A stretch of 64,000 nucleotides of DNA from Coptis chinensis (taxonomy: Eukaryota > Streptophyta > Magnoliopsida > Ranunculales > Ranunculaceae): positions 39,306,501 through 39,370,500 of the forward strand of contig CM027383.1 in NCBI GenBank assembly GCA_015680905.1, in the 5' to 3' direction. The translations under genes and the position numbers were made by a program. Shown here piece by piece: positions 35,143-45,879 of this stretch. Under the pieces are notes generated by a model. The model did not search any database, had not been told where the DNA came from, and saw only the letters and a list, made by a program, of their open reading frames with translations. Numbering within the stretch: position 1 is the first letter of the stretch; each line of letters opens with the position of its first letter.

Positions 35143-35832
35143 CTATCGAAAAGAATCTCCATAAATTGAGAAGTCGCCCATGAATACTTCCATAAACCAT
35201 TCAACCATATCACTGAAAATATGAAGCATGCAGCGTTGAAAAGTACCAGGTGCATTGCAAAGGCCAAAAGGCATTCGTCTATATGCAAATGTACCAAATG
35301 GACAGGTGAACGTTGTCTTTTCTTGATCAGCAGGGTCGATGACTATCTGAAAATAACCTGAATAACCATCAAGAAAGCAGTAATAGGCATGACCGGCTAA
35401 ACGTTCGAGCATCTGATCGATGAATGGAAGTGGAAAGTGATCCTTACGAGTGACGGCATTAAGTTTGCGATAGTCAATGCATATTCGCCATTTTACTGGG
35501 ATACGAGCGGAAATGCATTCATCTTTATCATTTCGCACAACTGTAATGCCAGATTTCTTTGGAACCACGTGTACAGGACTCACCCAAACACTATCAGAGA
35601 TAGGGTAAATAATACCCGCATCTAGTAATTTTAACACTTCCTCTCGGACCACATCTTTCATGGTAGGGTTTAGGCGACGCTGTGGTTCACGCGACGTCTT
35701 AGCATTTTCTTCCAGGTGTATGCGATGGGTGCACACATTAGGTTCAATGCCTTTAATGTCATCGAGGGACCATCCAATAGCAGAACGATGTTGTTGAATG
35801 ACATTAATTAAACGAGCTTCCTGATCGTCCAA
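35143..35832 (-). pseudogene. Athila reverse transcriptase, catalytic motif FMGD
   Basis: The open frame contains HRIHLEENAKTSREPQRRLN, EEVLKLLDAGIIYPISDS, WVSPVHVVPKKSG, RICIDYRKLNAVTRKDHFPL, YCFLDGYSGYFQI, FGTFAYRRMPFGLCNAPGTF and EVFMGDFSIYG. The YxDD-box position reads FMGD: GGC (35176-35178 on plus as gcc) stands where the family has Asp, removing one of the two metal-binding aspartates. The first palm Asp (FLDGYSG) is present. It lies downstream of protease and upstream of RNase H as in all Ty3/gypsy pol genes. This copy is expected to be inactive even apart from the frameshifts. Confidence 0.9.
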
Positions 35833-36022
35833 TTGGGAAGAAATAATAATCGGGTGACGACCATCGCATCAAGTCATGCGTATTTTAATTCGAAGGAAGA
35901 GGTTTTAATTCAGGGTTGGGCGGAGTGGGTATTAAAGATTCTTGAGGAAGGTCATCATCCATGCAGTAAACAGATTGATGATCATCCAAGTTACTTGACA
36001 TCACTGTTGTAGGGTCAAATAA

Positions 36023-36600
36023 TTATACTGACTCTAATAACTCATTTACTTCTTGTGTATAATCATCGTCCTCAAACTCAGATTTGCTAAAGGAAAGAAA
36101 TTGGTACACTTCATCTTCAGGAAAAGAGTTTGTGAAATACTCTTGCGGAATGCTATCAACCCTGTTGACCTCACCATCAATGTCAGGCTCTGGAAGTTGT
36201 TTCATCAACTTGAACACATTCACCTCGACCGAAAGATTTCCGAAGGACATGGTCATGGAACCATCTCTACAGTTAATAAGAGCATTAGTAGTGGCGATGA
36301 ACGGATGTCCTAAGATTATAGGAATGGAATCACATGCAACTTCTGTATACAAAATAACAAAGTCTACAGGATAGAAGAAATCTTGGACTTTTACAAGGAC
36401 GTTTTCCACAATTCCTTTTGGATACTTTATGGAACGATCTGCTAACTGTAGAGTCATGGTGGTAGGTTTGAGCTCATGAAGACCTAGTTGTTTAAATAAA
36501 TAATATGGAAGTAAGTTCACACTTGCTCCTAGGTCTAGTAGTCGCGAGTCCGTGTATTTGTCACCTAAGGTGCATGGAACCGTTGGTCTACCAGGTCCTT
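36023..36600 (-). pseudogene. Athila aspartic protease region
   Basis: The frame reads TVPCTLGDKYTDSRLLDLGA, then SVNLLPYYLFKQLGL. DLGAS is the aspartic-protease active site (Asp codon at 36533-36535 on plus). Downstream SIPIILGHPFIATTNALINC is the flap/second conserved IILGRPFL-type motif. An acidic spacer leads to RT, with the frame closing at 36023. The protease would process the polyprotein. The frame is open for about 190 codons, but both sides are interrupted by stops. No ATG precedes the active site, as expected for a polyprotein segment. Confidence 0.85.
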
Positions 36601-37206
36601 GTATTTTACTATACCATTGTGTTCGGTGATGGAAGGAAACCGCTCAAAGGAGGAACGCTTTGTTGAGGAACATTAGTTCTCCTTTTGTGGTGCACATATC
36701 TTCGTAAATTTTGCATGTTTTGGTAATAGTTTTAAGGCATCGAAAAAGGTAAGTTGATTGTTAAATTTTGAAAAGTCTCTCAAATTTTAGCAAAATTCTC
36801 ATCGTTTATTCTTTGCCAAAGCCGCAGAAACGGTGCCTTAGGGCGAATTTGGCAAAGGGGTCTACTTGCTTGTTTCCTACATTTGGAGGTGTTGACTTTG
36901 TTGGATCCGGGGAATCCTCCGTAGGTTCATTATTAGAAATAGATTCCTTGGAACCCTCTTTTCCTTTGGTTGATCATCCGCATACGATCCGATTGTCTAC
37001 AGTTTTTCCAGATCGTAGAGTAGTGATTGCATGCACCTCACCTTGGTTGGGGGTGCTTGTACCAGGGCATTGGTGAGTTCAAAGGTTGTGTTTGCTGGTT
37101 TAGGGTTTGGAACCGCTTGCAGAAACACTTTTCTTCGACTCTTTTTCTTGCTTCAATTGCTGAAGTGATTGTTGGATAGACGTTAAATTTGAGATCTGTT
37201 GTTGGT

Positions 37207-38612
37207 TCATGTAAGCCAAGAAAGTCTCATTTGTCCTATCCGTAATGGTTGGCGCAGGTTGTGCAAAAGTAGTAGTTCTCGATTATTGCTTAGAAGTTGT
37301 TGATTATAGTTGGGATCCGGATTAGCTGGAACAAGGCTGCGGTTGGTTTGATAGTTAGCATTGGAATTATTTTGAAATTGACCTTGTTGGTATTGTTGAT
37401 TATTTCCTTGGTGGTATGGAATAAAATTGTTGGTAGGTCGAATAGGTGGATTAGCGAAACCTGGAGGAGCCCCCATTTGTTGGTTATTTTGGCACCAAGC
37501 GAAATTCGGATGTTGTCTCCACGGTGCATTGGGAATGTTGAATGCACATGCCTCCTCCGATTGTTGAGTAGGGGAAGCATATAACAAGGGACAATATGCA
37601 TCAGGATGGTCAGGACTAAGACAAAGGACACAAGGGGCGGTGTCAACGTTCATGACTGGTTTTGGTAGTTGATCGTTTCCTTGAACTGCAAGGGCATCTA
37701 CTTTTTTAGTTAGGGATTCTATCAAATTTTTTATTTCGGGATCGGGTTTTACCTCAAAAATAGATGTGGCCTTTGTAACATTGTCCTTTGATGACCGAGA
37801 CAACTCAGTGTTACCCCAGTGTGTACCTTTTTTCGCTTGTTTTTCAAGAAAAGTATAAGCTTCAGTAGCTCCTTTGTCCATGAAGCAACCGCCGTTCATT
37901 ATATCAAGAGTTTCTTTTTGATGATCAAAAAGACCATTAAAGAATGAACGAACAAGGACAGCTTTGTCCAGTTGGTGATGAGGACATTCTAACAGAAAAT
38001 CAGTAAAACGACTCCATGCTTCTGTAAAGGATTCATGAGGATTTTAACGAAAGAATTGAATTTTCTGAAGCATTTCAGTTGTTTTCTTCTGAGTGTAAAA
38101 TTAAAGCATGAAAGCTTGAACTAGTTTATTCCATGTGTCTATGGACTGTGGCTGTTGTCCTGCTAGCCAAATTGACACTTTTTCCGCTAAAGTGAATGGA
38201 AAAAGTCGAAGCAAGAGTTGTTCCTTAGAGACTGCTGGATGGTGAAATGTTGTTGCCACTTGTTGAAGCCTACGAAGATGATTGTAAGGTTTTTCGTGCT
38301 CCAAACCATGATATACGTAACAAACTGAAAACGCTTGGTGGGATACGAAAAATCACCGACAATGTCCTCAAGTTTGATGCAGGGAAGAAGGTCCTTCCCC
38401 AGAATGCAAAGATAGAAGTCCGAGAGGGGGCTTCTCTGGCCGTGGAGGATCGTCGCCATAATGACGTAAGTTGATGGCAAACGAAGGATTGTGATGAAGG
38501 TAATTAGCAGAGAAGAACAATTTTTAGGTAAGAACTTACGCAATTGCTTATCGTATTTTTTTCGACGATAGGTATGTTCAATTTCTTTAGTGGAACCGGA
38601 CCTTAATCTCAT
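37207..38612 (-). pseudogene. Athila gag with zinc knuckle
   Basis: The ATG at 38612 reads MRLRSGSTKEIEHTYRRKKY. A frameshift before 38304 leads to HEKPYNHLRRLQQVATTFHH, LLLRLFPFTLAEKVSIWLAG and IDTWNKLVQAFML, the retrotransposon gag domain. In-frame TAA stops follow at 38101-38103 and 38044-38046, then PHESFTEAWSRFTDFLLECP and VRSFFNGL in the same frame. The C-terminal part carries CVLCLSPDHPDAYC (C-x2-C-x4-H-x4-C zinc knuckle, about 37640) and a Gln/Asn/Pro-rich tail. Gag forms the particle that packages the RNA. Two stops and one frameshift inactivate it. Confidence 0.88.
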
Positions 38613-40257
38613 GCAAGCATAAAATTAGATCTAACTTACGTAAGAATTTAGTAGGACTCAATTTTATTATTATCTTAAGCATTAGAGTTTAACAATATAT
38701 GCCTAAGCTGCTGCTAACGTAGCAGTGAAGCTAGGAATACGTGTGCATAAACCAACAGCCAGGTCACAAGAGAGATATGAGGGAGGCTTTCCATACAAGC
38801 ACGGTTCTAATTAAGTAACCTCAATCTTTCAAGTTTCCTAGACACCATCGGAATATAATTAAGATTTATGGAATTAAAATTTATGCAAAGGCGGTATTAA
38901 TTTTAATTTAATTAATTAATTTATTTTTTTTTTCTTTGTTTTTTTATTTTGTTTTTTTTTTATTTTGTTTTTTTATTTTTATTTTTTTAAAGATTTATGC
39001 AAGGGTGAAAATACAAACATGCAAATACAATCTACTCATACAATACTAGGTGCAGTAGCATATGAAGGTACTCTACTTATACGTATAGCTATACGAATAG
39101 GCAAGCTTGTGTCATCGATAAATATTTCCATACGTACAGGCAAATATACATCAGTAATACTTATATGTACGCTAATTTATAAATCGATATTACGTAAACG
39201 TATATCAACAGTAACAGGCAAATTTGAATCACTCATACGTATCTAAATACATAAGCATGCGGATATAGTATACATACGCAGATAAATACGACAAAACTAA
39301 ACATGCAAGGTATTATACATAAACTAAAATACGACTCTTGTATTGCATAATAATTCGATTTCGACAATACTCATTGAGATTGCGAATGTCATATAGAGAG
39401 CAGCTTTACCCGTAGGGTTTAGAAACAACTTACCCAACTCAGATTTTAACCCTCGTTGAATGTTCTCCTCTTTCTTGACAAAATCGACTTATTAGACAAT
39501 ACCGCGGTAATGCGATAATGTGAAAAATATTAAACATGTAACAAGAAACATTTATACGTAGAAAGACATATACCCATGCAAAACAATACCATTAATATGT
39601 AAATATACATTAATATGCAATTCATGTCCGTGTAATCGTATATAAATATTTACCAGTGTACGAACTTGATTCATGCATAATTCTAGGCTAAAACTTAAAT
39701 AATAATCCATAAATTTTTCCTAATACTATATACATGGCATACATGTAGAAAAAAACATAAAAAAAATTACAATAATATCAAAATTTGGAACCTCAGAAGC
39801 CTTCGCTTTTTCCTTCTTGAACTGAAACAAACGTTTCAATTAAATCGACGCGATTAATCCCAAAGGATTATTGAATTTTTTCAGGTCAGGGCCAGATATT
39901 TAGGCCTGGAAATGGATCAAGGTAGATCAGGAGATGCTGGTGGTTGAACAGGAGCAACAACTGAAGAAATTCACCAGCGGACGCGGGCCCCACTCTTGCA
40001 CGCGACTCCAGTAATTCATAATACTTTCAAATTTTCTCAGAAGTCTTATAATCACCTGTATTTATCTTTCCCAGTCCTAACTTTTGGTACCTGGAAGTGG
40101 AACGAAAAATCCGTGAGCTTACAGGTCTATTTCGAGGCAAAAATACGAAAAAAACAACAAAAACGTAAAAACGAATGAAAAGGAAAGGAAGAAAGAGAAT
40201 GGGGGTTCCCCCTTGATGTAACTTCCGATCCGTAGCACAAGTCCTATGCCTTTAGAA
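38613..40257 (-). other. Athila 5' untranslated leader
   Basis: About 1.65 kb between the primer site and the first gag ATG. It has no open frame with retrotransposon motifs. A T-rich tract lies at 38925-38988. A long leader is usual in this lineage. Confidence 0.65.
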
Positions 40258-40271
40258 CAGCAACGGCGCCA
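40258..40271 (-). other. Athila primer-binding site
   Basis: On the minus strand TGGCGCCGTTGCTG starts two bases after the 5' LTR. TGGCGCCGTTGC is the primer site reported for Athila-type elements (complementary to the 3' end of tRNA-Asp). Confidence 0.85.
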
Positions 40272-40273
40272 TT

Positions 40274-41738
40274 TGATATTTGTTTGTTACTACTACTTAG
40301 AGTTTTGAACTCTCTAAATTGATGCAGAAGCACTCAAGGTTCCTTACTCACGATCTTCGTTTCATAGAGTTTGAATAAGGATTCGAACTAACCTAAAGTT
40401 TAGAACAACTACAAATTGGATGTTACAATTAAGGGAACTAAGGAGTAAGGTTATAATATTTAAGCTAGGATTTCCTTCCTACACAAACATTAAGAAAGAC
40501 ATTAAAGTTGAAAACATGCACTTAATACCAAAATAGAGATTTGAAAAAAAAGGTGGAGAGTTAATCCTCCTCATGTGAACTATCATTAGTTGTTGATTTG
40601 AAAAAGGTTATTTGATCCTTCCTAGACTCATAGACAAGCCCCTAATGGAAGAAAAGATTTGATCCCTAGCATGTATGGCTCACTTAAGAGCTCACACATG
40701 CTAGCAAGTGGAACTAAACAATGACTTATCTCTAAGCTCATTGTTTTGATTCCTAACTAGACACTACACCAACTATCATTTTGGGATAGGGTGTAGAGCT
40801 AGTTGTTCTTCCTAACAACCTATCAAACCAACAAAAATTGATTTACCCTCACATGAGTTGGATTAACTCCCCAAAGGGAAAGTTAGCTCATGATCCTTGG
40901 GACAAAGGATTTATAAATTAAAAAAACACAAAAGAAAAAGAGAGAGAGAGAGAAAGAGAAGAAGAAGCTAAACAATCAAACTCACTTCTATTTAATTTTC
41001 TAGAAGAAACAAGTGTTCCTCCATTAAAACTATTACAAGCTTTCTAATAAAAACTAAAAACTAACTTATGATTTTTTTTCACTAAGGAACTAAAATAATG
41101 CAATGTAAGGAAAATAAGTCAAGGGAGTAAATGGAGTGTCCCCCACCCTTGTCTAATTTCTTCTCCATTTGAGAGAAATCTCATTTCCTCCCACGTGAAT
41201 CATCAAACCACATTAATTCATTTTTATCCACCACATTAAAACAAAGTGACACCTTGCCTTTTTTTTCACTATTAACACCTAATCTAATTTATTACATGCA
41301 AGGTGTCAACTTTGCACCAATAATTTGTTATTTTTGTCTTGACATGCTCCATGATTGATGACTCATCCAATCTTGTGGCCCCGCATAGTGGGTCCATGTG
41401 CAGTCCAGTGGCGGTCCAGTATTTTGGACAGTTTTTACAACTTCCCACCTATGCGTAGAGTTCATCGTCCTGATTGTCTGAGCAGCTCTCTTGTCGCATT
41501 CGGAGTCCTGGTTCGAGAGGTAGGAGCTTTTGAAGTTTGATGCTTCTGTGCGGATTTGGAAGAATTCATAAATACGCCGTTCCCCGTGCTTTATCGCAGG
41601 TTTAATCAATATTTCCATGTTTACTGCAAATACCTGCAAAAGTATGAAAACATATTTATTTCATGATTATTAAACACATAATTAACCAAATTTATATGTC
41701 TCAATGGGGTTTCATAATACACTTTTGGGTGCTTATCA
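40274..41738 (-). repeat. Athila 5' LTR
   Basis: 1465 bp, TG...CA on plus. On the sense strand it contains an open frame beginning about 100 bases in (41639 to 41328; ATGGAAATATTG with RRIYEFFQIRTEASNF). Comparable text is present in the solo LTR (16735-16382) and, broken, in the 3' LTR near 25200-24925. Confidence 0.95.
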
Positions 41739-41743
41739 ACTAC

Positions 41744-41893
41744 TAAGAATTTAATATGGACGGATGAAGTTAATTACTTAAGCACTTAATACATTAATTG
41801 ATACTACTATGTCTATATATACCTACATAATCCACAAGTCTATAACAATTCAACAAATTGTTAACTTCCTATAATGTTATAAGTCTATATAAC
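41744..41893. other. Host spacer between Athila and the next element
   Basis: About 150 bases of AT-rich sequence separate the Athila target duplication from the 5' LTR of the next element. Nothing is recognised. Confidence 0.6.
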
Positions 41894-42634
41894 TATTCCG
41901 GCCCCCACAAATGTGGCCTAATAAAATCTCAATTCAATACAAAGTCCATGCTACAAAAAAGCCCACGCTCAGAGCCCATGCTCAAAACCATGCTACAAAA
42001 AAACCCACGCTCAGAACTTTTCTACAAAAAAGCCCACGCTCAGAGCTTATCTACAAAAAGGCCACGCTCAAAGCCTACATACCTACACGTAAAATCAATA
42101 TCAATTGCACACATATTTTGCGAGCCAAACAACTTCTACCAATTACATCCCACACAGTTGTCCGCCAGTTCTCCAACTTCATCCCACGAGCTGACAGTTG
42201 TCCGCCAGTTCTCCAACTTCAACCCACGAGCTGACAGTTCTCCCGCCAGTTCTCCAACTTCATCCCACGAGCTGACAGTTTTCCGCCAGTTCTCCAACTT
42301 CATCCCACGAGCTGATAGTTGTCCCGCCAGCTCTCCAACATCATCCCATGATTGGACAGTTCTCCAGCCAGTTCTCCAACTTCATCCCACGATTGGAATA
42401 TTGGGGAACGAGGAAGTAACTATCACCAATCCTACCTATAGCATCAAACATTCGTCATTTTTCCAGAACTACACATCGATACTTGATCCCAAGCAATACA
42501 TTTGGGTACGTAGGCAACTTCAAAACCGAAGTCCAGTCTCATCTTTTCCCAACCACCATCTCCTTCACCATCTCCAAAAAAAACATTACTTCCGACCCTC
42601 AACTGGTGTGTTTTAGCAAAATCTTGCTGAAACA
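41894..42634 (+). repeat. 5' LTR of the derivative
   Basis: 741 bp, shorter than the right LTR because it holds fewer units of an AGCCCACGCTCAGAGCCCAT repeat (41944-42075). A second internal repeat (about 40 bp, CCAGTTCTCCAACTTCATCC, about six copies) occupies 42156-42400. It ends TTGCTGAAACA. Confidence 0.92.
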
Positions 42635-42638
42635 TATT

Positions 42639-42653
42639 TGGCACCGTCTGTGG
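42639..42653 (+). other. Primer-binding site of the derivative
   Basis: TGGCACCGTCTGTGG begins four bases after the LTR. It differs by one base from the TGGCGCCGTCTGTGG type used by many plant Ty3/gypsy elements. Confidence 0.75.
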
Positions 42654-42659
42654 TCCTAC

Positions 42660-43119
42660 CCTCAACCATAAAAAAGTTGTGTCAATAGCTTCACAGAGAA
42701 CAAACAACGGTGAAGGCTCTCCTTTTGCCGCTCAAGTTCTGCACTCACCTTATGCTGGGAATTCACTTTCCAAGTCTGATGGTCCTCGATCATCTGCGAT
42801 TGAGAGAGTGGGTATTCATGTAGCCGATCCAACAACTCAAGTTGACCGTCATCTCCGACAATTGGAGGGCAAGAATAAAAATCTGAAGAAACAACTGCAT
42901 CAACTTCAAGAAGATGATTCAGGGTCCACGACAAAAAGTGTTTGGGATTGTTTGAACTCTGAAGCATTTCTATCAAAGACTCCAAGCACAAACTCCCGCA
43001 CCAAGAGAAACCGAGCAAGTCGCTTACGAAAGGCTTCGCGAACCGAATGTGCAATGCTGAAAGCCAGCACTTTCCAGTGTAATCGTAAGCGAATCCACAA
43101 ACTTCTCTACCGACCTTGA
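42660..43119 (+). pseudogene. gag-like N-terminal remnant
   Basis: The open frame runs from the primer-site side, VVSIASQRTNNGEGSPFAAQ, to VDRHLRQLEGKNKNLKKQLH, a charged coiled coil typical of the N-terminus of Tat-type gag, and then a Ser/Lys/Arg-rich part. It ends at 43119 without reaching a capsid domain or zinc knuckle. No ATG is present at the usual place. The minus-strand open frames here are shadows. It is probably a residual packaging or leader region kept in a derivative that relies on another element's proteins. Confidence 0.5.
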
Positions 43120-43230
43120 TGCCGACCACCCTGTGAGGGATCGCCAACTCATGAAAGATAACGAGTCTAAACGTGAAGTAAATCTTATGCTAACTTTGCA
43201 GCCAATCACTCAATAGAGTGGTTGACAACT

Positions 43231-43700
43231 CATTGAAGATATGAAGAAAAATAATATTGGTGTAGTCGATCATAGCCGAAGGCTATAAGAGGTCGGCTCT
43301 CTCCTAAAAAAAATTATCTGGTCTCATCGAAGATATGAAGAAAAATAATGTTGGTGTAGCCGATCATATCCGAAAGGCTATAAGAGGTTGGCTCTGTCCT
43401 AGAAGAAATTTTCTGGATTCATCGAAGATATGAAGAAAAGTAATGTTGGTGTAGCCGATCATAGCCGAAAGGCTATAAAAGGTCGGCTCTCTCCTAGAAA
43501 AAATTATCTGGACTCATCGAAGATATGAAGAAAAATAATGTTGGTGTAGCCGATCATAGCCGAAAGGCTATAAGAGGTCGGCTCTCTTTTAGAAAAAATT
43601 ATCTGGACTCATCGAAGATATGAAAAACAATAATGTTAGTGTAGCCGATCATAGCCGAAAAGCTATAAGAGGTCGACTCTCTCCTAGAAGAAATTATCTG
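43231..43700 (+). repeat. 95-bp tandem array, about five copies
   Basis: Units begin CAT(C/T)GAAGATATGAAGAA at 43231, 43325, 43420, 43515 and 43610. Each contains GATCATAGCCGAAAGGCTAT, a short inverted repeat (AGCC-GAAA-GGCT). The first period is 94, the others 95. The length is not a multiple of three, so the array does not keep one frame. Confidence 0.9.
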
Positions 43701-44370
43701 GACTTCCGGACCACTATAGCATGTAGGCATGATAGACCACAAATGGAAGGTCGACATGCAGTCTATTGCCAGGATGCCGATTTCAGTTACCACACATTAG
43801 TAGTTCAACGTCTCTGGAGGGTCTCTTTGCAAATAGTAGTTCCAACCTTTAAGCTCTCTAGTTGACTAAGGCATGCTCCACATAACATGTCAATTGACGG
43901 TAGTAGCTTTGTATAAGGTGACTCACTTACATAGGACCACGAAAAGAGTGATGGGATTCCAACCTTCCATCTATATTCTCTAGATGTTCGCCCTATATAC
44001 GGAAGAACCGATCTCCATAGTTGGCTCTCCTATTCATTGACAATTTGTAGTATCTGATTTTGCCTACCTTGACACAAAAGAAAAAAAAAATGCCGATCTA
44101 AAATTGGTTTTCACTTTCCCCGATCCAAATAGTCGGCAAGAAGATTTTTGTCTTAATTGATTTTTCAATTTTGACACTCCAACCAATTTTACTTCGAAAA
44201 AGTTTATTCAATTTAATTGGTCGGCAAGCAAAAAGAATATTGATTAGATCTCATTTTTATTCTGATTATCTTATATTGAGTAGATCAGAATCTAATATTG
44301 AGCATATCAATCATTTTGAGTAGCTTGATGATAGAGATGAAACTTCAGTAACTACGAGAAATTGGCATAT

Positions 44371-44799
44371 AACAAGGAGTGTTTGACCTCATAATGGAAC
44401 TCGCACAGTCGATAGTAGCCCAAACCTTAGGGCTCATTGACATGCTGATATGTCCATATGATGATGTCGATAACTCTCTATTTGTTGCCTCACTAAAGAA
44501 GGGATCGAAATATAACAAGGAGTGTTTGACCTCATAATGGAACTCGCACAGCCGATAGTAGCCCAAACCTTAGGGCTGATCGACATGCTGATATGTCCAT
44601 ATGATGATGTCGATAACTTTCTATTTGTTGCCTCATTAAAGAAGGGATCCACATATAACAAGGAGTGTTTGACCTCATAATGGAACTCACAAAGTCGATA
44701 GTAGCCCAAACCTTAGGATTCATCGACATGCTGAAATGTCCATATGATGATGTCGATAACTTTCTATTTGTTGCCTTACTGAAGAATGGATCAGCCATA
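44371..44799 (+). repeat. 143-bp tandem array, three copies
   Basis: AACAAGGAGTGTTTGACC occurs at 44371, 44514 and 44657, and the unit runs through CCATATGATGATGTCGATAA. Open frames on both strands across it are due to the repetition. Confidence 0.9.
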
Positions 44800-45052
44800 C
44801 GACAAGAAGCGCTTTACCAATTGCTGATACTTACAATCATTCTGCCTCAAAGTCATATTGATTCACTACAAAAAAAAAAAATAACGACTATCACTTTGTC
44901 ATCAAATAAAAGACCTTCCATTCATACATGGGGCTTCTCAAATATCTTTTACATTAATAATTCATTTGTTATTCATACATACATGCATACATTTAAATTA
45001 GCATTCATAACATTTCATTATATTCATACATATTAATCATTAAATCATTATG

Positions 45053-45875
45053 TTATCATTACACTTTGGGGGCGGCGACATCCCAAATTTCATTACGTTA
45101 TCATTACACTATGGGGGCGGCGACACCCCAAATTTCATTACGTTATCATTACACTATGGGGGCGGCGACACCCCAAATTTCATTACGTTATCATTATACT
45201 TTGGGGGCGGCGACACCCCAAATTTCATTACGTTATCATTACATTATGGGGGCGGCGACACCCCAAATTTTATTAAGTTATCATTATATTATGGGGGCAA
45301 CGATATCCCAAATTTCATTATGTTATCACTACACTATGGGGGCGGCGACACCCCAAACATCATTACGTTATCATTATATTATGGGGCGGCGACACCCCAA
45401 ATTTCATTACGTTATCATTACACTTTGGGGGCGGCAACACCTCAAATTTCATTACGTTATCATTACATTATGAGGGCGGCGACACCCCAAATTTCATTAC
45501 ATTATTATTACATTATGGGGGCGGAGACACCCCAAATTTCATTACGTTATTATTACACTATAGGGGCGGCGACACCTCAAATTTCATTACGTTATCATTA
45601 CATTATGAGGGCGGCGACACCCCAAATTTCATTACATTATTATTACATTATGGGGGCGGAGACACCCCAAATTTCATTACGTTATTATTACACTATAGGG
45701 GCGGCGACACCCCAAATTTCATTATGTTATCATTACACTTTTGGGGCGGCGACACCCCAAATTTCATTATGTTATCATTACACTTTAGAAGCGGTGACAC
45801 CCCACATTTCATTACGTTAGCATTATATTATGGGGGCGGCGACACTCTAGATTTAATTACATTATCAATATATCA
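45053..45875 (+). repeat. 45-bp tandem array, about 18 copies
   Basis: The unit contains GGGGGCGGCGACACCCCAAA, then TTTCATTACGTTATCATTAC and ACTAT. The period of 45 is fifteen codons, so at least two forward frames stay open and give 15-residue periodic peptides (for example ATPQISLRYHYTMGA). GGGG...CCCC within each unit can pair. Copies differ by a few substitutions, and one copy near 45380 lacks a base, which swaps the frames. Confidence 0.93.
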
Positions 45876-45879
45876 ATAC

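Larger units (their letters stand above)
23846..41738 (-). mobile_element. Complete Athila-type Ty3/gypsy retrotransposon, 17.9 kb
   Basis: Two ~1.46 kb direct LTRs (TGATATTTG...GCTTATCA on plus) enclose a 15 kb interior, and the element is flanked by the 5-bp duplication ACTAC (23841-23845 and 41739-41743). All coding remnants read on the minus strand: gag with a zinc knuckle, aspartic protease, RT, RNase H, integrase, then three accessory ORFs. A primer site TGGCGCCGTTGCTG lies two bases inside the 5' LTR. The tRNA-Asp-type primer site, single RNase H, integrase text ([26 protein letters not shown] segment) and long LTRs place it in the Athila branch. Every coding block is interrupted, so it is not autonomous now. 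Confidence 0.95.

Noticed and set aside
23846..41738. Ogre-type element because of the 18 kb size
   Set aside because: It has a single RNase H, no ORF upstream of gag, a tRNA-Asp-type primer site and Athila-like integrase text. The size comes from accessory ORFs.
44345..44798. Three overlapping minus-strand proteins with repeated text
   Set aside because: They are translations of the 143-bp tandem repeat, with no codon-based conservation visible.
45053..45875. Regular short repeats resembling a CRISPR array
   Set aside because: The whole 45-bp unit is repeated with no unique spacers, inside a plant retrotransposon. It is a tandem array.
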